Shown: positions 33,500 through 46,300, counted from the stretch's first letter. The stretch: 64,000 nucleotides of DNA from Cercis canadensis (GCA_003255065.1 QAOA01005006.1:62001-126000); one strand, 5' to 3'. Numbers and translations are program-made. Notes: a model not told the origin generated them from the letters alone.

Positions 33500-36448
33500 T
33501 TAGGCGGGTGGTGGGGCTTGCGAATCTAAAGGTTGACTGACTGGAAGTTGTCCTTCTTGATGTGGCTGGGCTCCTGCTCTTCTTCCCTCGCTTCCGCGGT
33601 TCCGCTCCCTTGCAAGTCCTCGTGTTGTGCCCTGTCCCACCACACTGGGAGCATTTAATGGCTCCAATTTCCTTTCAGCTTGGTCGAATCTAGTGGTACG
33701 TCATTGACTTTGCTTCGATTCTTCCTCGGCCTACCCGCTGGTCTCTTGAAAGGAGGAGGATTAATATTGCCCAAGTGTGTCTTATTCTAGTAATCTTGTC
33801 CTGCCAGTGGCTGTGTAAATGGCTCATATGCCTTCACCCATGTGCTTGTTAAGTACCAAGCATTAATTGCACCGTTTGGGTCCTCATTGTTGGATGCGAA
33901 TGCTGCACACACATGTCTGCACGGTATACCTATGAGATCCTAAGTTTTGCATGAACATGTACGAGCTGACAAATCGACTACAACCTTGTCAGTAGGTCCC
34001 CTACTGACTTCATATTTACGCCCAGCAGGGTCTTCAGCCCATAATGGACATCACTCGCTGCTTCGTTTCTTCTCGGTTTCAAGATAGTCTACCGCCATTG
34101 GCACATGCTGGCTCTTGTATTTTCTTATCTTCAAAAGCATCTCCCCTCTCTTTCTCATAATATAACACCTGATTTCCTCAAGCATAGTCAGAATAGGTTT
34201 AGAATGGAACTTTCGGATCTCTTTGTTGAACTGCTCGCACATGTTGCTAGTGATGCCTGGTTCTTAGTGTAAGTGCTGAACGCTCCTCTAACCCATCTAG
34301 CAGGGGCATTCCTTATCAACCATTTATAGGCATCATCGTCAACAATCCTGATATGAGCCATTTGCCTATCAAACTCTTGCATGGTAGTTGACTTTGCTGC
34401 CAAGAACAACCTTGATATGAGCTCCTTGCTTTTCCAAGTCTTGCAAAAGTTCTTCCAAATGTGCATTGCACATGACCTGTGAGGAGCTGTTGGATATAAC
34501 TCGGCAAGTGCTGGCTCCAAACCCTATAGCAATTTTGAAAAAAAAAATGTGTTAACCTGTGAAGATGGATGTAGGGTATTATCAAATATATATTAGCTGC
34601 AATGGAATTAGCTAGAGGGTTACCTTCTGCTGATCCAAAATGAAGTTCCAGCCGTGTTCCCTAGCATTTCCCAAGTCCTCAAGCAATCTTGCCAAAAACC
34701 ACCTCCAAGTATCCTTCGTCTCAAGATCTACAACAACATAAGCTATTGGCTAGAACGAGTTGTCCCCATCTTGAGCAACAGCAACTAGCAATATACCACC
34801 ATAGTAACCCTTAAGGAAGCAGCCATCTAGACCTATTAAAGGTCTACAGGTAGCTTTGAAACCTTCCTTGCAAGCGTGCAAACATATGTATAGTCTGTCA
34901 AAGTTTGGTACTATAGCACCTTGGGGTCTATCAACAGCCAATTGCATAGTCCCCCGAGGATCCACTCATTTTAATTCACCACAATAATCCCATAGAGCAG
35001 CATATTGTTCTGCCTCCATTCCCTCCACCATTTTCCTTTCTTTTCTCAGTGCCCTAAATATCGTTCTGTCATTAACATTAACATTATACTTTCGCTTCAC
35101 TAAGTTCTGAGCATTAACACACTCCATGCTTGGAAAACCCCTAACTTCTTCTAGAAGCTTATGGGCGAGCCATCTTGAATTTGCTTGCCTGTTTGATATT
35201 TTCCTGTTGCAGGTGTGTGTGTTGATGAACTTCTTCACCTGGAAGCTATGGGTGACATTGCTGAAGGAGCAGAAAATCTCCCACATGCAGTCATCTATGC
35301 ATTTGGTCTTTGCCCTTTCCTTGTCATTTTTCACCCACACAACAGGCCTGCCTAGGTGAATTGTAAAATCTTTGACTGCTTCTTTGAATGCCTGCAAGGT
35401 TGGAAATTCTATTCGAAGCTCAAGGTTCACCTGCTCGAACTCATAATGAGGATTATACTGTGAAAAAACTTCAGCATCTTTAGAGTTACCACCCTCTGTT
35501 TCAGAGCTGTCCGGAGTGTGTACATCCTCTGTTTCGTACTCCTGCCCATCAAAGGGGTTCACATAAATCTATGGTGGGGATCTCTATTTTTTTTTTCCAT
35601 GGACTTTTGTTGCATGGCCAGCGTTGGCACTTGTCCCCGCTCCAAAAATGGGTGTTTTCTGGACCCCCTCAACTTCTTGCTAACGTCTTCCTCATCCGAG
35701 CTATCAACGATGGGTGGTGCTTTGTATGGGGGCTGTTCTTCCTCATTGCTGCAATACAAACATGCATCGCTAGATTCCATTTCCTCATCCGAGTCATTGG
35801 ATTCACTGTCGCTTGGATTTTGGTCCTCACTACCACATTCATGTTCAGCTACATTAGGCTCCTCATCACCGCTTACTACCCTTTGGTCTCTTGCATCATC
35901 AGGACTGCCGTACGGATCATCTTGTCCTTCGTTTCTGCTCAAATAGGACAGGTAATCCTCGTCTTCATTAGTCTGTTGCAGTTGTGCATCACCGTCACTG
36001 TTTGCCCCCCTGACTTTGCACACACATCCTGCCCTGCTGTCTCACTGTCACTGTTATTATTCCCCACATCTTCACATATATTGCTTCCTTGTGTATGATA
36101 AGGTAAACTCAGAATTGGCTCAACAACTTCAGGATGTTCAATGACAAGGTGCTCGAAATATAACTCTATCTCATCCACTCCTTCAACAGCACCAAACATG
36201 CCTATAACGTCCATGTCACCATTTAGGGGTCTTAGCCCTTCTTCAAGCTCTAACCCAGGCACCAAGTACCAACAACTTGTGAAACAGTCATACCCATGCT
36301 CACAAAATAGCTGGATGATTGTTGGAATGGAGACTTTGTCAATGTCTAGCCAATCCCATGCATCCTCTTCACCATCAACGTAGGTAAGCATTGGATGATG
36401 TACAAATTTTCCAGCGTGGTGCATAATGAGAGTTACATAACGGTCCAT
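33500..36448 (-). pseudogene. MuDR-type (mudrA-like) MULE transposase, decayed
   Basis: Read on the minus strand from ATG 36448 (MDRYVTLIMHHAGKF). First comes the PB1-like N-terminal domain of plant MULEs (to about 36150), then an acidic Ser/Asp/Glu-rich linker (about 35600-36000). The MuDR DNA-binding domain follows (35200-35420, VWVKNDKERAKTKC, CNRKISNRQANSRWLA). The catalytic region has GLDGCFLKG with the first Asp at 34825-34827, FILDQQK with the second Asp near 34630, and a likely Glu in CEQFNKE near 34235. An intron at 34525-34621 separates QQK from GLEPALAELY. A SWIM zinc finger (CSCKT ... GIPCRHVCAA) is at about 33900-33970, then a basic RPAGRPRKNRSK tail near 33720. I see a shift near 36005, an in-frame TGA at 34966 and further stops near 34750 and 33940. 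It is inactive as written. Confidence 0.88.
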
Positions 36449-36479
36449 TCTGAAAAAAAAGACAGCAATCAATTAATAC

Positions 36480-39400
36480 AACAACATTTCCAATAACTTG
36501 TAACTTATGTCGAAAGTGGCCATTACTTGTTTGTCACGAACCTCAAATTCATGCACCCTCACCTCACAGGCCTGAAAGTAAAATGAAGGTGGCAAATACT
36601 AGTTGTACAACTTTTATGTATAGTCTATGCAAGTTCCACAATTACATTACTCCATAAAAAATTTAGAAGGACATTCGGTGCAAATAACAAGGGAGGATGT
36701 CCAAAGGGAGAAGATGCAAGTTCCACAACTACCATTACTCCATAAACACATACAAATCAGCTATGCACCAAAGGGAGAAGAACCTAAAAACAGTCAACAT
36801 GGTCACTTATAAAGGAGATAAAAGGGGGAAGATATCTGAAGTGTGCACTATAGGCACATACCAAATGCCATTACATGCACAATAAATTTAGGGTGGAAGA
36901 GAAGACATTCTTGTGGCACTATAAATTATAATTGACAATTGAGGGGCCCTATTTTTTTTTTCGTGCACATGATTAATTAGTGTAGGTTTCTTCACTCGAG
37001 CTATTTCATATCCAATCCCAAATTATGGACCCCATCATTTTTAAAATTTTTTTTTATCTATATCATAATATAAGGAGTACAAGAAAACTTTTGTTATATA
37101 TATTGCAAGAGGAGCAAATTGAAAATTTAAGTCTTTATTATGTCCTGGAGGCTAGAGTATGTCATTAAGAAAATTAGAAACATTTGTGACATGCATGTGA
37201 ATGTTGATAAAATTTCTATGAACAATGTAGGATTAGCCTCTCTTGATATAGAAGCTTTACACTTAGCTTTCTTCAAGGCTATGTATTCCTTTCCTCAATA
37301 TAAATCAGGGAATTTGGTAAGGAGATACGAAGACCAAATGACAAGTAACCAAGATGAGAGACAATGATTTAGCTTGGTTTTGAAAGCTATTTGGCACTTG
37401 GCCATGGCATCTTTGACCCAAAACTCCCTAGTTTAAGTAGCAGGAGCTCGCCAGAGCTCCAAGAAGAGTTTCAACACATGTCATATCGGTCAGATATACA
37501 AGAAGAGGCATTTCAGTAGTTTAGTGGCATTTCAGCAAGACATCGAATTATGTTTGGATATGTAAGTGAAAATTGATTCTTAAAGAATCAGTTATGTTTA
37601 GATATAGATATAAAAATTACAATAAAGACATGACAGTGATTTTTATTGTTAAGAAAAACTATCAGTATCAATAGGACATGTATCTACTCTAACCTATTGA
37701 GGAGGGAAACTCTTATGTATTATAGTGCACTACATTTCAAGGCCTTTGTCTATGTTGGGAGAATTTAGTGCCTGGTTGTAACAAAATGACAAAAAAATAA
37801 TACCAGTAAAATCATTTTGCATCTGATTTACCTGTACTTTACACTCAATTTTAGAACTATCAGTAAATTGGGTTCAAGAACTGATCATTAGTTATACTTT
37901 TACAGTTCAATTTCACCTCTTACTAGTATCTACCAACCAAATAATGAAGAAATCTGCTGTTACTTCACAAGTTTCCTGTACATAAACAAGCTATAAGAAA
38001 ATGTCACTTGCTTCCCCTATACTCCATAAAAATCAGTCTCAAATTCAAATCATGCACCTTAAGGTATACAATAGCTAATGGTCAAAAGAAAAATAAAAAT
38101 TAAAAAGGGAACTTCCACCGTCTTTTGCACCTATGTCTAACCTCATGCAAATTATCTAAATCTCTTATCATTAGTTTGCACAACAATAAAAAAAAAATTG
38201 CACTATAGGCACTATAGACAACTTGGATTAGTCTACAGCAGCAATTACATATTTATAAGTTCACAACAACCACATGCACATACCAAATTTGACACCCTGA
38301 AAAACATGCACAAACTACAGGTGTCAAGACCCCACGAAAAAGAAACCAACATTAAACTATTAAAAAAAACCACAACTGAAGGAAATAGACAAAGTAAGAG
38401 CAAGGGTAAAATAAACTATGTAACAGTCATACAATCCATAAAGAGAAACAAAGAATAAAGTAGCTTGGACCACCGCAACTATTTATGCAATATTATGTGT
38501 TCAGGTGGACCACCATAAGACATACACATACCAAGCCTAAAATAAAACAAATAAGAACTAACCTTATTTATTCAAACAACTGTGTCATATACAAGTTGAG
38601 TACCAAATATATGTCTACCTCCAACGACTGACCTCTGTAAAATAGAAAAAAAAAAAAGCAAATAGTCAAACGTTGACCTTAATCAAGGAACACATGCACA
38701 TACCACATTTGAATTCACAAGAAAGCTAGAAAGTGGCTGCACTTATAGAATTAGAGTAGGAAATACGGATTGACCGATATAACCAGCCTCATTTCAATCC
38801 CTAAACAGATGGCAACACCAAAGATAGACACAATCCAAAGAGGAAAGGTAAAATAGAAAATGTCACAGTTCCACAATCCAAAGAGAAACACAAAGAAAAA
38901 GGATAATTTTACCCACAAAAGTTTTATAGGGACCACCACAATGATTTTGGCAATATGATAGAACAGGTGGACCACCGTAACACATGCACATACCATTCCT
39001 ATCTTAAACCAACAACAGGTGGACCACCAAGACAAAGACCCGACAATAAAATAGAATATGCACCACTTTCGGATCAGAAATTTAAACCCCTGGACCACAA
39101 TAAAAGTTTGGTATACAACCACGCAATCACGAACACAATATAAGTACACCAAGATTAAACCACTCATATGTAACGAAAACTACCCATTATCGAGAGGAAA
39201 GACAAAAATATGACAGAGAAGCTAACCACAGTGTTACAAATAGTTCTATGAACAAGAACACACTTGAGAGAGAAAGGGACTTCGATCGATATTGGGGCTT
39301 TGGGTTACAAGATGGGGCTTAGACGATTTCACGGACAATGAGTTCCAAAGAATTGCACTGCGTACAGTGACAGAGAAATTCACAATTGTTACAAGAATCG

Positions 39401-39664
39401 CACTTCGTCAATGGCGATTTCGAGGGCTACGAAGATGCTGTTAATTTGGGCAAATCTTCCAGGAATGCAAAAATTTTTGTTCGGTAATGGTCATGCTCAG
39501 TTACAAGAATGCAAGAATTCGCAATGTCCTTCGGCTTAGGGTTCAAATTCTGGGCAAGTGGTTTCTCCTTTCATAACTATGTTTGATGAAGAAGGGCTCG
39601 ATGAAATGCTTAGGTCTCCTTCGAAAACGACGCCGTTTAGGTGTTTACTAGAAGCTTCAAAACG
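36480..39664. other. right third of the MULE, mostly unrecognised
   Basis: This is long non-coding-looking sequence. A short repeat recurs near 36620-36790 (TGCAAGTTCCACAA, ATTACTCCATAAA, CAAAGGGAGAAG). A second pair near 38465-38530 and 38935-38995 shares CAGGTGGACCACC and CACATGCACATACCA. Such repeats may reflect unequal exchange or slippage. One ORF at 37140-37367 is listed separately. No transposase or captured gene could be named. Confidence 0.45.
37140..37367 (+). other. unrecognised 75-codon ORF in the MULE
   Basis: The frame starts ATGTCCTGGAGGCTAG and encodes a peptide with an even, protein-like composition (DKISMNNVGLASLDIEALHL, FFKAMYSFPQYKSGN). It lacks the low-complexity look of neighbouring ORFs. 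It could be an exon fragment captured from a host gene, but I do not recognise the source and cannot place introns around it. Confidence 0.3.
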
Positions 39665-39917
39665 GCGTTGTTTAGCTTATTCCCAGTCATCAGCCCCACC
39701 ATTTGCCACTTAAGCATGCCAGCTTAGCATTTGACGGCCACATAGGCTATTTAACGTGCCACCTGGTGTTTCCCGTTAAGTCCCACTAACAGACACAAGC
39801 AGCGGACTAAAATGGCTGACGGATTGATCTTTCAGGGACCAAAGTGTTGGTAAAAATCTTTGGAGGACTAAATTGTCTCCGAACCTATCTTTCAAGGACC
39901 AAATAGGGGTTTTACTC
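39665..39917 (-). repeat. right terminal inverted repeat of the 13-kb MULE
   Basis: Complement of 26878-27130 with about 94% identity by eye. Two neighbouring ACGCCGTTT-type motifs lie at its inner edge (about 39625-39665). Confidence 0.9.
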
Positions 39918-40212
39918 ATAAACAAATATGATTCTTGCCCTACTGAACCTATTTTCTAATCAGTTAAGAGATTGAAACCATAAATGAGATACAATACCCC
40001 AAAAGCCTTAATTTAGCTAAGAAGCACTAGATTATAGAGATTTACAGTAAAATTTTAGGGGAGGAAGTGGCTTACATGGTGTAGAAAGAAGCTTTCCCCC
40101 TCTCTTTCTCTCTTCCGCCGCTCCCTCAAAGTCCTTTTTTCTCTGCCCAGGGGTTTCTCTACCCTTCTCCTTGCTTTATCTCATTCATTCATTTTCATTT
40201 TTTTAAACTAAT

Positions 40213-40247
40213 AATAATTATATAATATAATATAATATAATATAGAT
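40213..40247. repeat. (ATAAT)n pentanucleotide repeat
   Basis: About five to six ATAAT/TATAA units in the right part of the 22249-40275 solo LTR. Confidence 0.85.
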
Positions 40248-41269
40248 ATTTATAAAAGAAAAGTCAGTTGTTACATCTCAACTCCATTGAAGTTGACAAA
40301 CAAATAGAATCAAACTGTGTGCTTTTGTTCAAAAACTATGTAAGTTATTTACACAATTATGTAATGAAGTTATCATAATTATCTCTTATAACATGTGTAT
40401 TTTTATAATCATTATCTATGTTAATGGTTAAGAGGTATACAATCTTGATAATAATATCGAAGATCAATTTCTATATAATTTAGCTTAGGGATCTTTAAAA
40501 GTGGTTTAGACATTCCCAAGTTATTTTGTGAATGGTTATTCTTTTCACACATCTATTCGGGCAAAAAATCAAAAGTCGAATAATTATGGAGTACCTCTTA
40601 GTGGAACAGATACTTTATATAATAGAATTGTAGAAGAGATAATTAAGATAAAGTATCATAGAATTCCTATTAAGCAATTAACACTCTTCAATTGTAAATG
40701 ATTTGATCATTTGTCCATGGGTACAAGGATTTGCCCCAAGTATGAAATTATTGAAGTCAAATTGAATAAAAAATACAAGAGTAAGAATACATTTATCTTT
40801 GCTCAACAAGAGGTGCAAGTATATTTTACACCATCTCCATACCCAAATCCTAATAAAAGAGATTGATTTATGATGATTAAGATGAAATTAAGGCGCACAA
40901 TTGAATCATGGGATGCTCCATACCAAGATGATAGAACTTTGCACTTGAATGAAGTCTCTTCACAAGATCAAATTGCAGATAATTTAAGAGATGTTAATGA
41001 TAGGAGTAAAGAATTGAGAGACAATACAATTAATGCACATATTAAAGCTGATAATGAAGTAGAAGAGAATGGTGCAAAAGAAGAAGAATTATATGATAGT
41101 GAGGAGTTTGAAACTGAGGAAGAAGTCACTAGTGATTACATAGTTGAAAGTAATTGATTGTTAATGTTAATTTATAGTTGAACTATGTCTTTACGTTATT
41201 TTGTGCATGCATCTATTATTTAATGTCTCACTTACATATTTGATGATTATTGTTTATAGATGTCAGGGA

Positions 41270-42900
41270 AAGGCACATGTTGTTATGGATCTGCTTCCTG
41301 AGGAAAAAAGGGTAGTTTCTGTTCCATTAGATACTTATTCTACACCCATCAATGTGCATTTTAACCATACACCATTTCATACTCCCACTGCATCCACCTC
41401 ACTTCATTCAAGTCATGCACTATCGGCTCAGGGTTCTTCTTCTATTGATGCAGCCAGTGCAGCGAGGTGTGTATCGACTAATAGTAAGATGTAAGTTAGA
41501 CTGAATGGGAAGAAGTATGATGTTTATTCTTTCTATGTCTTATTGTTGTAAATTTCATTATTATTCTCATATATATAGATATATATATATATGTTCTTTG
41601 TTTTATAATTTTAATCATTTGTGTTGTATAGGTTCATACCGTCTATTGACATGGTTGGTGTCATTTCTTCCATCATTAAGGCTAAGTATGAACAACCATT
41701 ACGTTTGTTAATTGTGTTCAAGTGGTCATCTAACTAATTTCTCACTATCATTAGTTCATAAATATTGTAGGTGAGATCCTCAACATGATGATGCTATTAG
41801 GTGGATCTGGGAGCTCAAGTGTGTTGACACGATTTAGGAAAACTTAGCATCTATTCGTGCTCGCAAGTCCAAGGGAAAGTGGTTGTTCAAGGAAGTCCTT
41901 GACACATTATGGGTGAAGTGGACAAATGACCCTGAGTTCAAGCAGAAGTTAGAACGAATCGGGGTGGCTCCATTTCTGTGTCAGAGTATAAAATGCGATA
42001 TATAAGTTTTACTTACTGAAAATACACTTTTTATAATTATGTCTTAATTTATCACAAATAACTAACATAAATTTATTATTTATTTTAGACACTGGAGCTA
42101 GGGAGAGAGGTTACCATCCTAAAGCTTTTTTGTAAGCTGAACCACAATGATAAGATGAACCAGTGATCAACGCCCAAGGCAGCCAAGACTTATGTGAGTA
42201 TCTCTAATTATAACATAATAATTGAGCTTCTAGCATAATTTACGTATTTTTACTAATTAATTTTATTTTGTGTTCTTTTGGAAATCATATGTAGAATTCC
42301 TTTGAGAAGTTAAAGGAGGATGTTATAGCCTCAAGATCATTTGTTGATGACTTTGCCATACTTTTCTAGGTGATTTGGGGGAAAAATAAGAGAGGCTGAG
42401 CTTATTGATTTGGATTCGAAGTAGCATTCTATTCTTCATCCGAGTTTGGGTCTCAGTTTGCTACCGCTGGGCACAACACTAATGAGATGACTCAGTTGCA
42501 GTTGCGTTACTTGCGTATTGTAGTTATTGAGAGCCAGTTGGAGAAACAACAAGTTTCTCAAGGTGATTGGGTTACAAAACTTGAGGCAAAGTTGTCCAAA
42601 CTTAGAGTTAGTGTAGACTGTGTTACAGCTCTTGAGATCCAAATAGAGTCCTAGAGAGAGTTCGAGCAATGAGTCTCCCAACTTGAGAGTGAATTTGCCT
42701 CAATGAAAGGATTTTTAACGCAATTTGCCAGCCATGTGCATTATGGACATAACAACTTGGAGGCTGCTCCTACTGTGTCGCTACCACCTCCAACCATTGA
42801 TGAAGGTGATGAAGACGATGAGGGTGATAAGGGAGATTAGGATTTGGGGGATGATTCTAAGGACTTTTAGGAGTTTGTATCTCTTAGTATTTTATACTTC
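41270..42900 (+). pseudogene. CACTA TnpA-type gene (Transposase_24), decayed
   Basis: It lies just downstream of the TnpD C-terminus on the same strand, as in En/Spm elements. Readable pieces are AIRWIWELKCVDTI, ASIRARKSKGKWLFKEVLDTLWVKWTNDPEFKQKLE near 41795-41960 and NSFEKLKEDVIASRSFVDDFA near 42300-42360. A glutamine-rich likely coiled-coil segment (MTQLQLRYLRIVVIESQLEK) follows near 42490-42550, ending in an acidic tail near 42800-42840. Introns are likely near 42010-42090 and 42195-42295. Several stops are visible. TnpA proteins bind the subterminal repeats, which fits the repeat-rich right end that follows. Confidence 0.75.
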
Positions 42901-43144
42901 CTTACTTAAATATTGAGCACTTATGTTATTTATTTGGATATTGCATATATATATATAACTGAAATCCTTGATTATTTTGCCTAGTTCTCAAATGTTTTGA
43001 TTGTTTTGTTGATTTGGCTAGTTTTAATAAATAAATAAGTCATTTTAGGGTAAAAAAAAATTCCAACAATAATAATTTTGTTGGAATTTTAGTAAAATTA
43101 AAAAAAATAAATACAAAAATTCCAACGGTAAATTCCATTGGAAT

Positions 43145-43145
43145 N
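43145..43145. other. single N: overlap seam in the CACTA right end
   Basis: About 75 bp left of the N (from about 43070, with TTTTGTTGGAATTTTAGTAA) is repeated right after it, almost exactly, to about 43220. One extra A in a poly-A tract is the main difference. Confidence 0.75.
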
Positions 43146-43370
43146 ATAATTTTGTTGGAATTTTAGTAAAATTAAAAAAAAATAAATACAAAAATTCCAA
43201 CGGTAAATTCCATTGGAATTTTTTTCCCACAACCGAATTCTAATGGTAAAACTCTATTAGAATTATCATTCTATTGAAATTTTGCAATTCTAACGGCCGT
43301 TTCTCCAACGACCCAAATTTCGTTGAAATTCAAAATTCTATTAAAATCTAGGAATTTTCTTGTAGTGAGA

Positions 43371-46300
43371 TTGAGAAGGTGGAATCATAGTGGAAGGAAA
43401 AGAACAATTCAAAGCCCAGGTTTTCAATCTTCAACAACTAGAGCTCGAATTTGTGGCCATTAGACATTGGGTGGTATGTAGAATAGTTGAATTTTCCAAT
43501 CATAGGTATTTGTCATTTGGAACTCTCTTTGAATATTTGGGAATTGACCCGGTTATTTTTGGTTTGTTTCTTAGTTTTCCCCTTTATCGAATGGAAATTT
43601 TAGAGCTCAAATTTTCAATTTATGTACATGTACATAGTATGGTCTCAGATGTAGCAATCTATTAAAAAATTTTGTATTCCCTTCTTTATTTGGGTTTATC
43701 TTTGAAAGCTCACGAGGTTTTGTTTGGTTTAGAACTTGGGTTCCTAAATCTTGTTTTGTTTTAAGTAGTTAATGGTGGTGTGTGTGTGCGTTGCTAATTA
43801 TATTCTGAGTTATCTGCATTGCTGAACTGCATTTATGGAACTGAAATCCTGATTCATGAGAAGCATGCATTGTAACAACTCTTTTGGTTGTTGTGATTTG
43901 ATGGTGCATTGATGAACACACTTTTTATACAGTAGTTAACCCTTATATTTAGCTTCTTAAACCTCTTTTGGGCCTATTTGATTGGGCTTGGGCCTCATTT
44001 CATGAGTTTGGATCCAATTGGGCTAATTGCATTTTTCAGCAATAATAGGCATTTTATGTTGTCTCTGTGTTTCATGCATATCTTGAGTTATGAATGTCTA
44101 AAAATTTCGATTCTTACCTTGTAAGAAATATGAGAGAATTATCTACAACTTTTATTCAGGGCTCCAAAGCCAGTTCGGACGTCTAGAAGGTCATATGCAG
44201 CCTGGAAGCCAGAGAAGAAATGTTGTCGTAGGATCCTGACCTGCATGCAGTGTTTGGACCATAACTTGAGTTGTAGGTGTCTTATGGACTTGAAACTGGT
44301 TCCATTGGAAAGCTAAGACCTAGAGATTCAATTGTTATGAAGACCAGTTAACTAGATTGTATAGTTTAGATGGTCTTATTATTGGCTGTAGAAGTTGGCT
44401 GATGGTTCCAGAGACCTGTTGGCACTTAAATGGGCCTAACTTCTTCATTACAAGTCCAATTGAGCCCAAATCAAAGCCCAATGAAAGCTAAGGCCCATGG
44501 GAATAAGTGTGACCTAAGGGAAATTTGGGTATGCATGTATTTTTGTAGGTCTATATGTTCAGAAGGAGGCAGCCGAAATTGGTATTAGGCATGAGGATAT
44601 TTTGTAAACAACTTGTCTTGTTTTCTTAGTTTCTAAGTTTTCTCTCTAGATATTTTGTAAAATTGGTTCCTCTTAATCATGGAGGGCTGAATACTCAAAT
44701 CAATCCAGGTTTTGGCTGTTCTGATCATTGATTCTGAGATTATGCTTTGATTGTTATTCATTTAGTGGTTAATCTATTGCTTTGCTTCCTCTGAAATATT
44801 CTGTTTGAATTGCTTAAATTTGGATTTGGAATTTTATGTGTTGATTGCTTAATTACATGTGATAAAAGAGAAAATTAAAGGTTAATTAATGTGTCTAAGC
44901 TTTTAGACAGATTAATTACCCTTGGCTAGATTCTGGACTTAGGTTAAACTGGATTTGAATGAGTGCTTAATTCATTTAGTCTTAGTTGATTCGAATTCTG
45001 GTTGCTTAACTAGTGGATATCCATAGAGGACTGAGAGGCTTCTTGATGTGTTCTAAGGCCAAAAACTAGATTAATAATTGAATGGATTCTTGGAAATCAA
45101 GGATGGATTAAAATCAGAATCAGTTAGACTTGGATTGGTTGTTTTCCTTAAGGTTTACCACTTATAATTAATTTCTGTCAATCATTTGAACAAAACAAAT
45201 CCCCATGTTTATATGTTCCTAAATCTGATTCATTAATTAGAGTAATCCTTTAGTTCGACTTGGTGTTGCCTTATGGTACAAGTAGCTTTGGTAAACCGAC
45301 TTTAAAAATCACTAATTTGAAGAGTCTCAGCAATTCATCATGCATCTATTATGTTGAATGGATGAATATGTTGGATGCTTTGTACCAGAGATTCTGATTT
45401 ACTCTGTGATCTTGTTTGTGATTTTTGTTGATATTGGTTCTTTTGGTGAATTGATTTCTTATATAGTAGTTATGCTATCTCTTTGACTCATGCATTTATG
45501 CTTGATGTTAGTCATTGTTTTAAAAGGATTTTATAGTGGTCTTGATGCTTGAAATGATTGAATTTAAATCTGTTTATCTTTTAGTTCACAAGCCTATTTG
45601 TTTTGTTTTGCCTGAGAAGATAAATAAGTTGAATCGGGAAAGAATCAAATTCTGTATATTCTACTTTAGTATGAATTTTTGTCTCTTGGGGTTCATGGGT
45701 CATTTGCTTAATTGGTGTCGTTGGAACATGCTCTTGTTGGTTCTCTTTTTTGATAGACTTGTTCCTCCCTCTTTAATTTTAGAGTGATTTGTGTTGGAAT
45801 TGTGTTTGGTTTAGTGAGAATCGATGCTAATTCATGTTGTTAAAGTGGAAAGTGAACTTTTAGTTGATTCCACATTTATTTGATTGAAGTTATGCTTGTT
45901 CTTTGCGCAAAATAGAAAGAAAATCATCAATTCGTTCATTCTCAGGTCTGTCAGTTTTTTTTTGTAGCCTTTGATTTTTTATTTTTAGATGGAGCTACAT
46001 AGCTTCGTTTTGAGTGATTTTTGTCTTGTTAAAACCATGAAACATATGCCTTTGTTATATAAAAATTTTAGATTAAAATTCCTTAGCATGCATTCCTTGT
46101 TTTTGTCTGAAGTTGACCATATTTTCTGCTCTGTCATGAGATTATTTTAGACACTATTTTGCCTACTTTGGGTGCTGCTTTTGGACTATTTTACTTTTGT
46201 TTTATTGCCGTCCTTGAGGTATTTTTGAAGGTTGATTGAGAATTGTGTTAAATCTTCTTGTACATCATTGTCTTGCATCATTTTGATCTTTTCATGCATC

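Larger units (their letters stand above)
26878..39917. mobile_element. 13-kb MuDR-like MULE with a transposase and a GRF zinc-finger gene
   Basis: The ends are GAGTAAAACCCCTCTTTGG and the complement of CCAAATAGGGGTTTTACTC. They are flanked by a perfect 9-bp duplication ATAAACAAA (26869-26877 and 39918-39926). Terminal inverted repeats are about 250 bp with roughly 16 mismatches by eye. The left half carries a GRF zinc-finger gene on the plus strand, shown twice because of a seam at 30767. The middle carries a MuDR-type transposase on the minus strand (33500-36448). The right third (36480-39660) is non-coding or unrecognised. Without the overlap the element is about 11.2 kb. Confidence 0.92.
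22249..40275. mobile_element. gypsy-like solo LTR holding a short LTR-array element and a 13-kb MULE
   Basis: It starts TGTCACACCTACCC and ends GTCAGTTGTTACA, with a perfect 5-bp duplication TCTCA (22244-22248 and 40276-40280). CACTA transposase similarity stops and resumes at these points. After subtracting the LTR-array element (22976-25369) and MULE (26878-39917), about 2.6 kb of LTR remains. TGTCACACC starts and this length are usual for some Ty3/gypsy LTRs. No internal region is present. Confidence 0.75.
18579..41156 (+). pseudogene. CACTA TnpD-type transposase (Transposase_21), split and decayed
   Basis: Domains in order: a transposase-associated N-terminus (EHRHWMYNRK, CKCLRFHEREEVRQHLY) at 18610-18850; a linker with KLVFQLRCVNKKIDYC at 19200-19260; and the core with HPSDGKAWKHFNRTYPEFAS near 19495-19560, TSYNLPPCLCMK near 19650 and IDVYLQSLIDNLKLLWDGGV near 19740-19800. 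These are followed by MLSGWQTTGHLGCPICMK near 19890-19940, MDNPFRKNKKNFFKG near 20880-20925 and LPDRYAYNLGRCVNIRS near 21350-21400. GGPVQY near 21685 and LNCPEVEQF near 22095-22120 close the left half. A splice acceptor near 22208 and the C-terminal half at 40276-41156 follow the solo LTR insertion, with HRIPIKQLTLFNC and PNPNKRDWFMM. The gene carries several stops and the foldback MULE lies in the core, so it is inactive. Confidence 0.85.
16323..43367 (+). mobile_element. CACTA (En/Spm) transposon, 27 kb including nested insertions
   Basis: Termini are CACTACAAGAAAATC (16323) and GGAATTTTCTTGTAGTG (ending 43367), with the 3-bp target duplication AGA at 16320-16322 and 43368-43370. Subterminal zones (about 16340-16660 and 43060-43350) are packed with short repeats of the AATTCCAACGG / GGAATTT type on both strands. 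A TnpD-type transposase (18579-41156) and a TnpA-type gene (about 41270-42900) lie inside on the plus strand. About 18 kb of later insertions sits inside, so the element itself is roughly 8 kb. The transposase has many stops, so the element is no longer autonomous. Confidence 0.92.

Noticed and set aside
35571-36098. 175-codon plus-strand hydrophobic ORF
   Set aside because: Antisense shadow of the transposase acidic linker. Its hydrophobic look comes from reading acidic codons in reverse.
45536-45787. 83-codon plus-strand ORF
   Set aside because: Lies in LTR sequence. Aromatic-rich chance frame, no domain.
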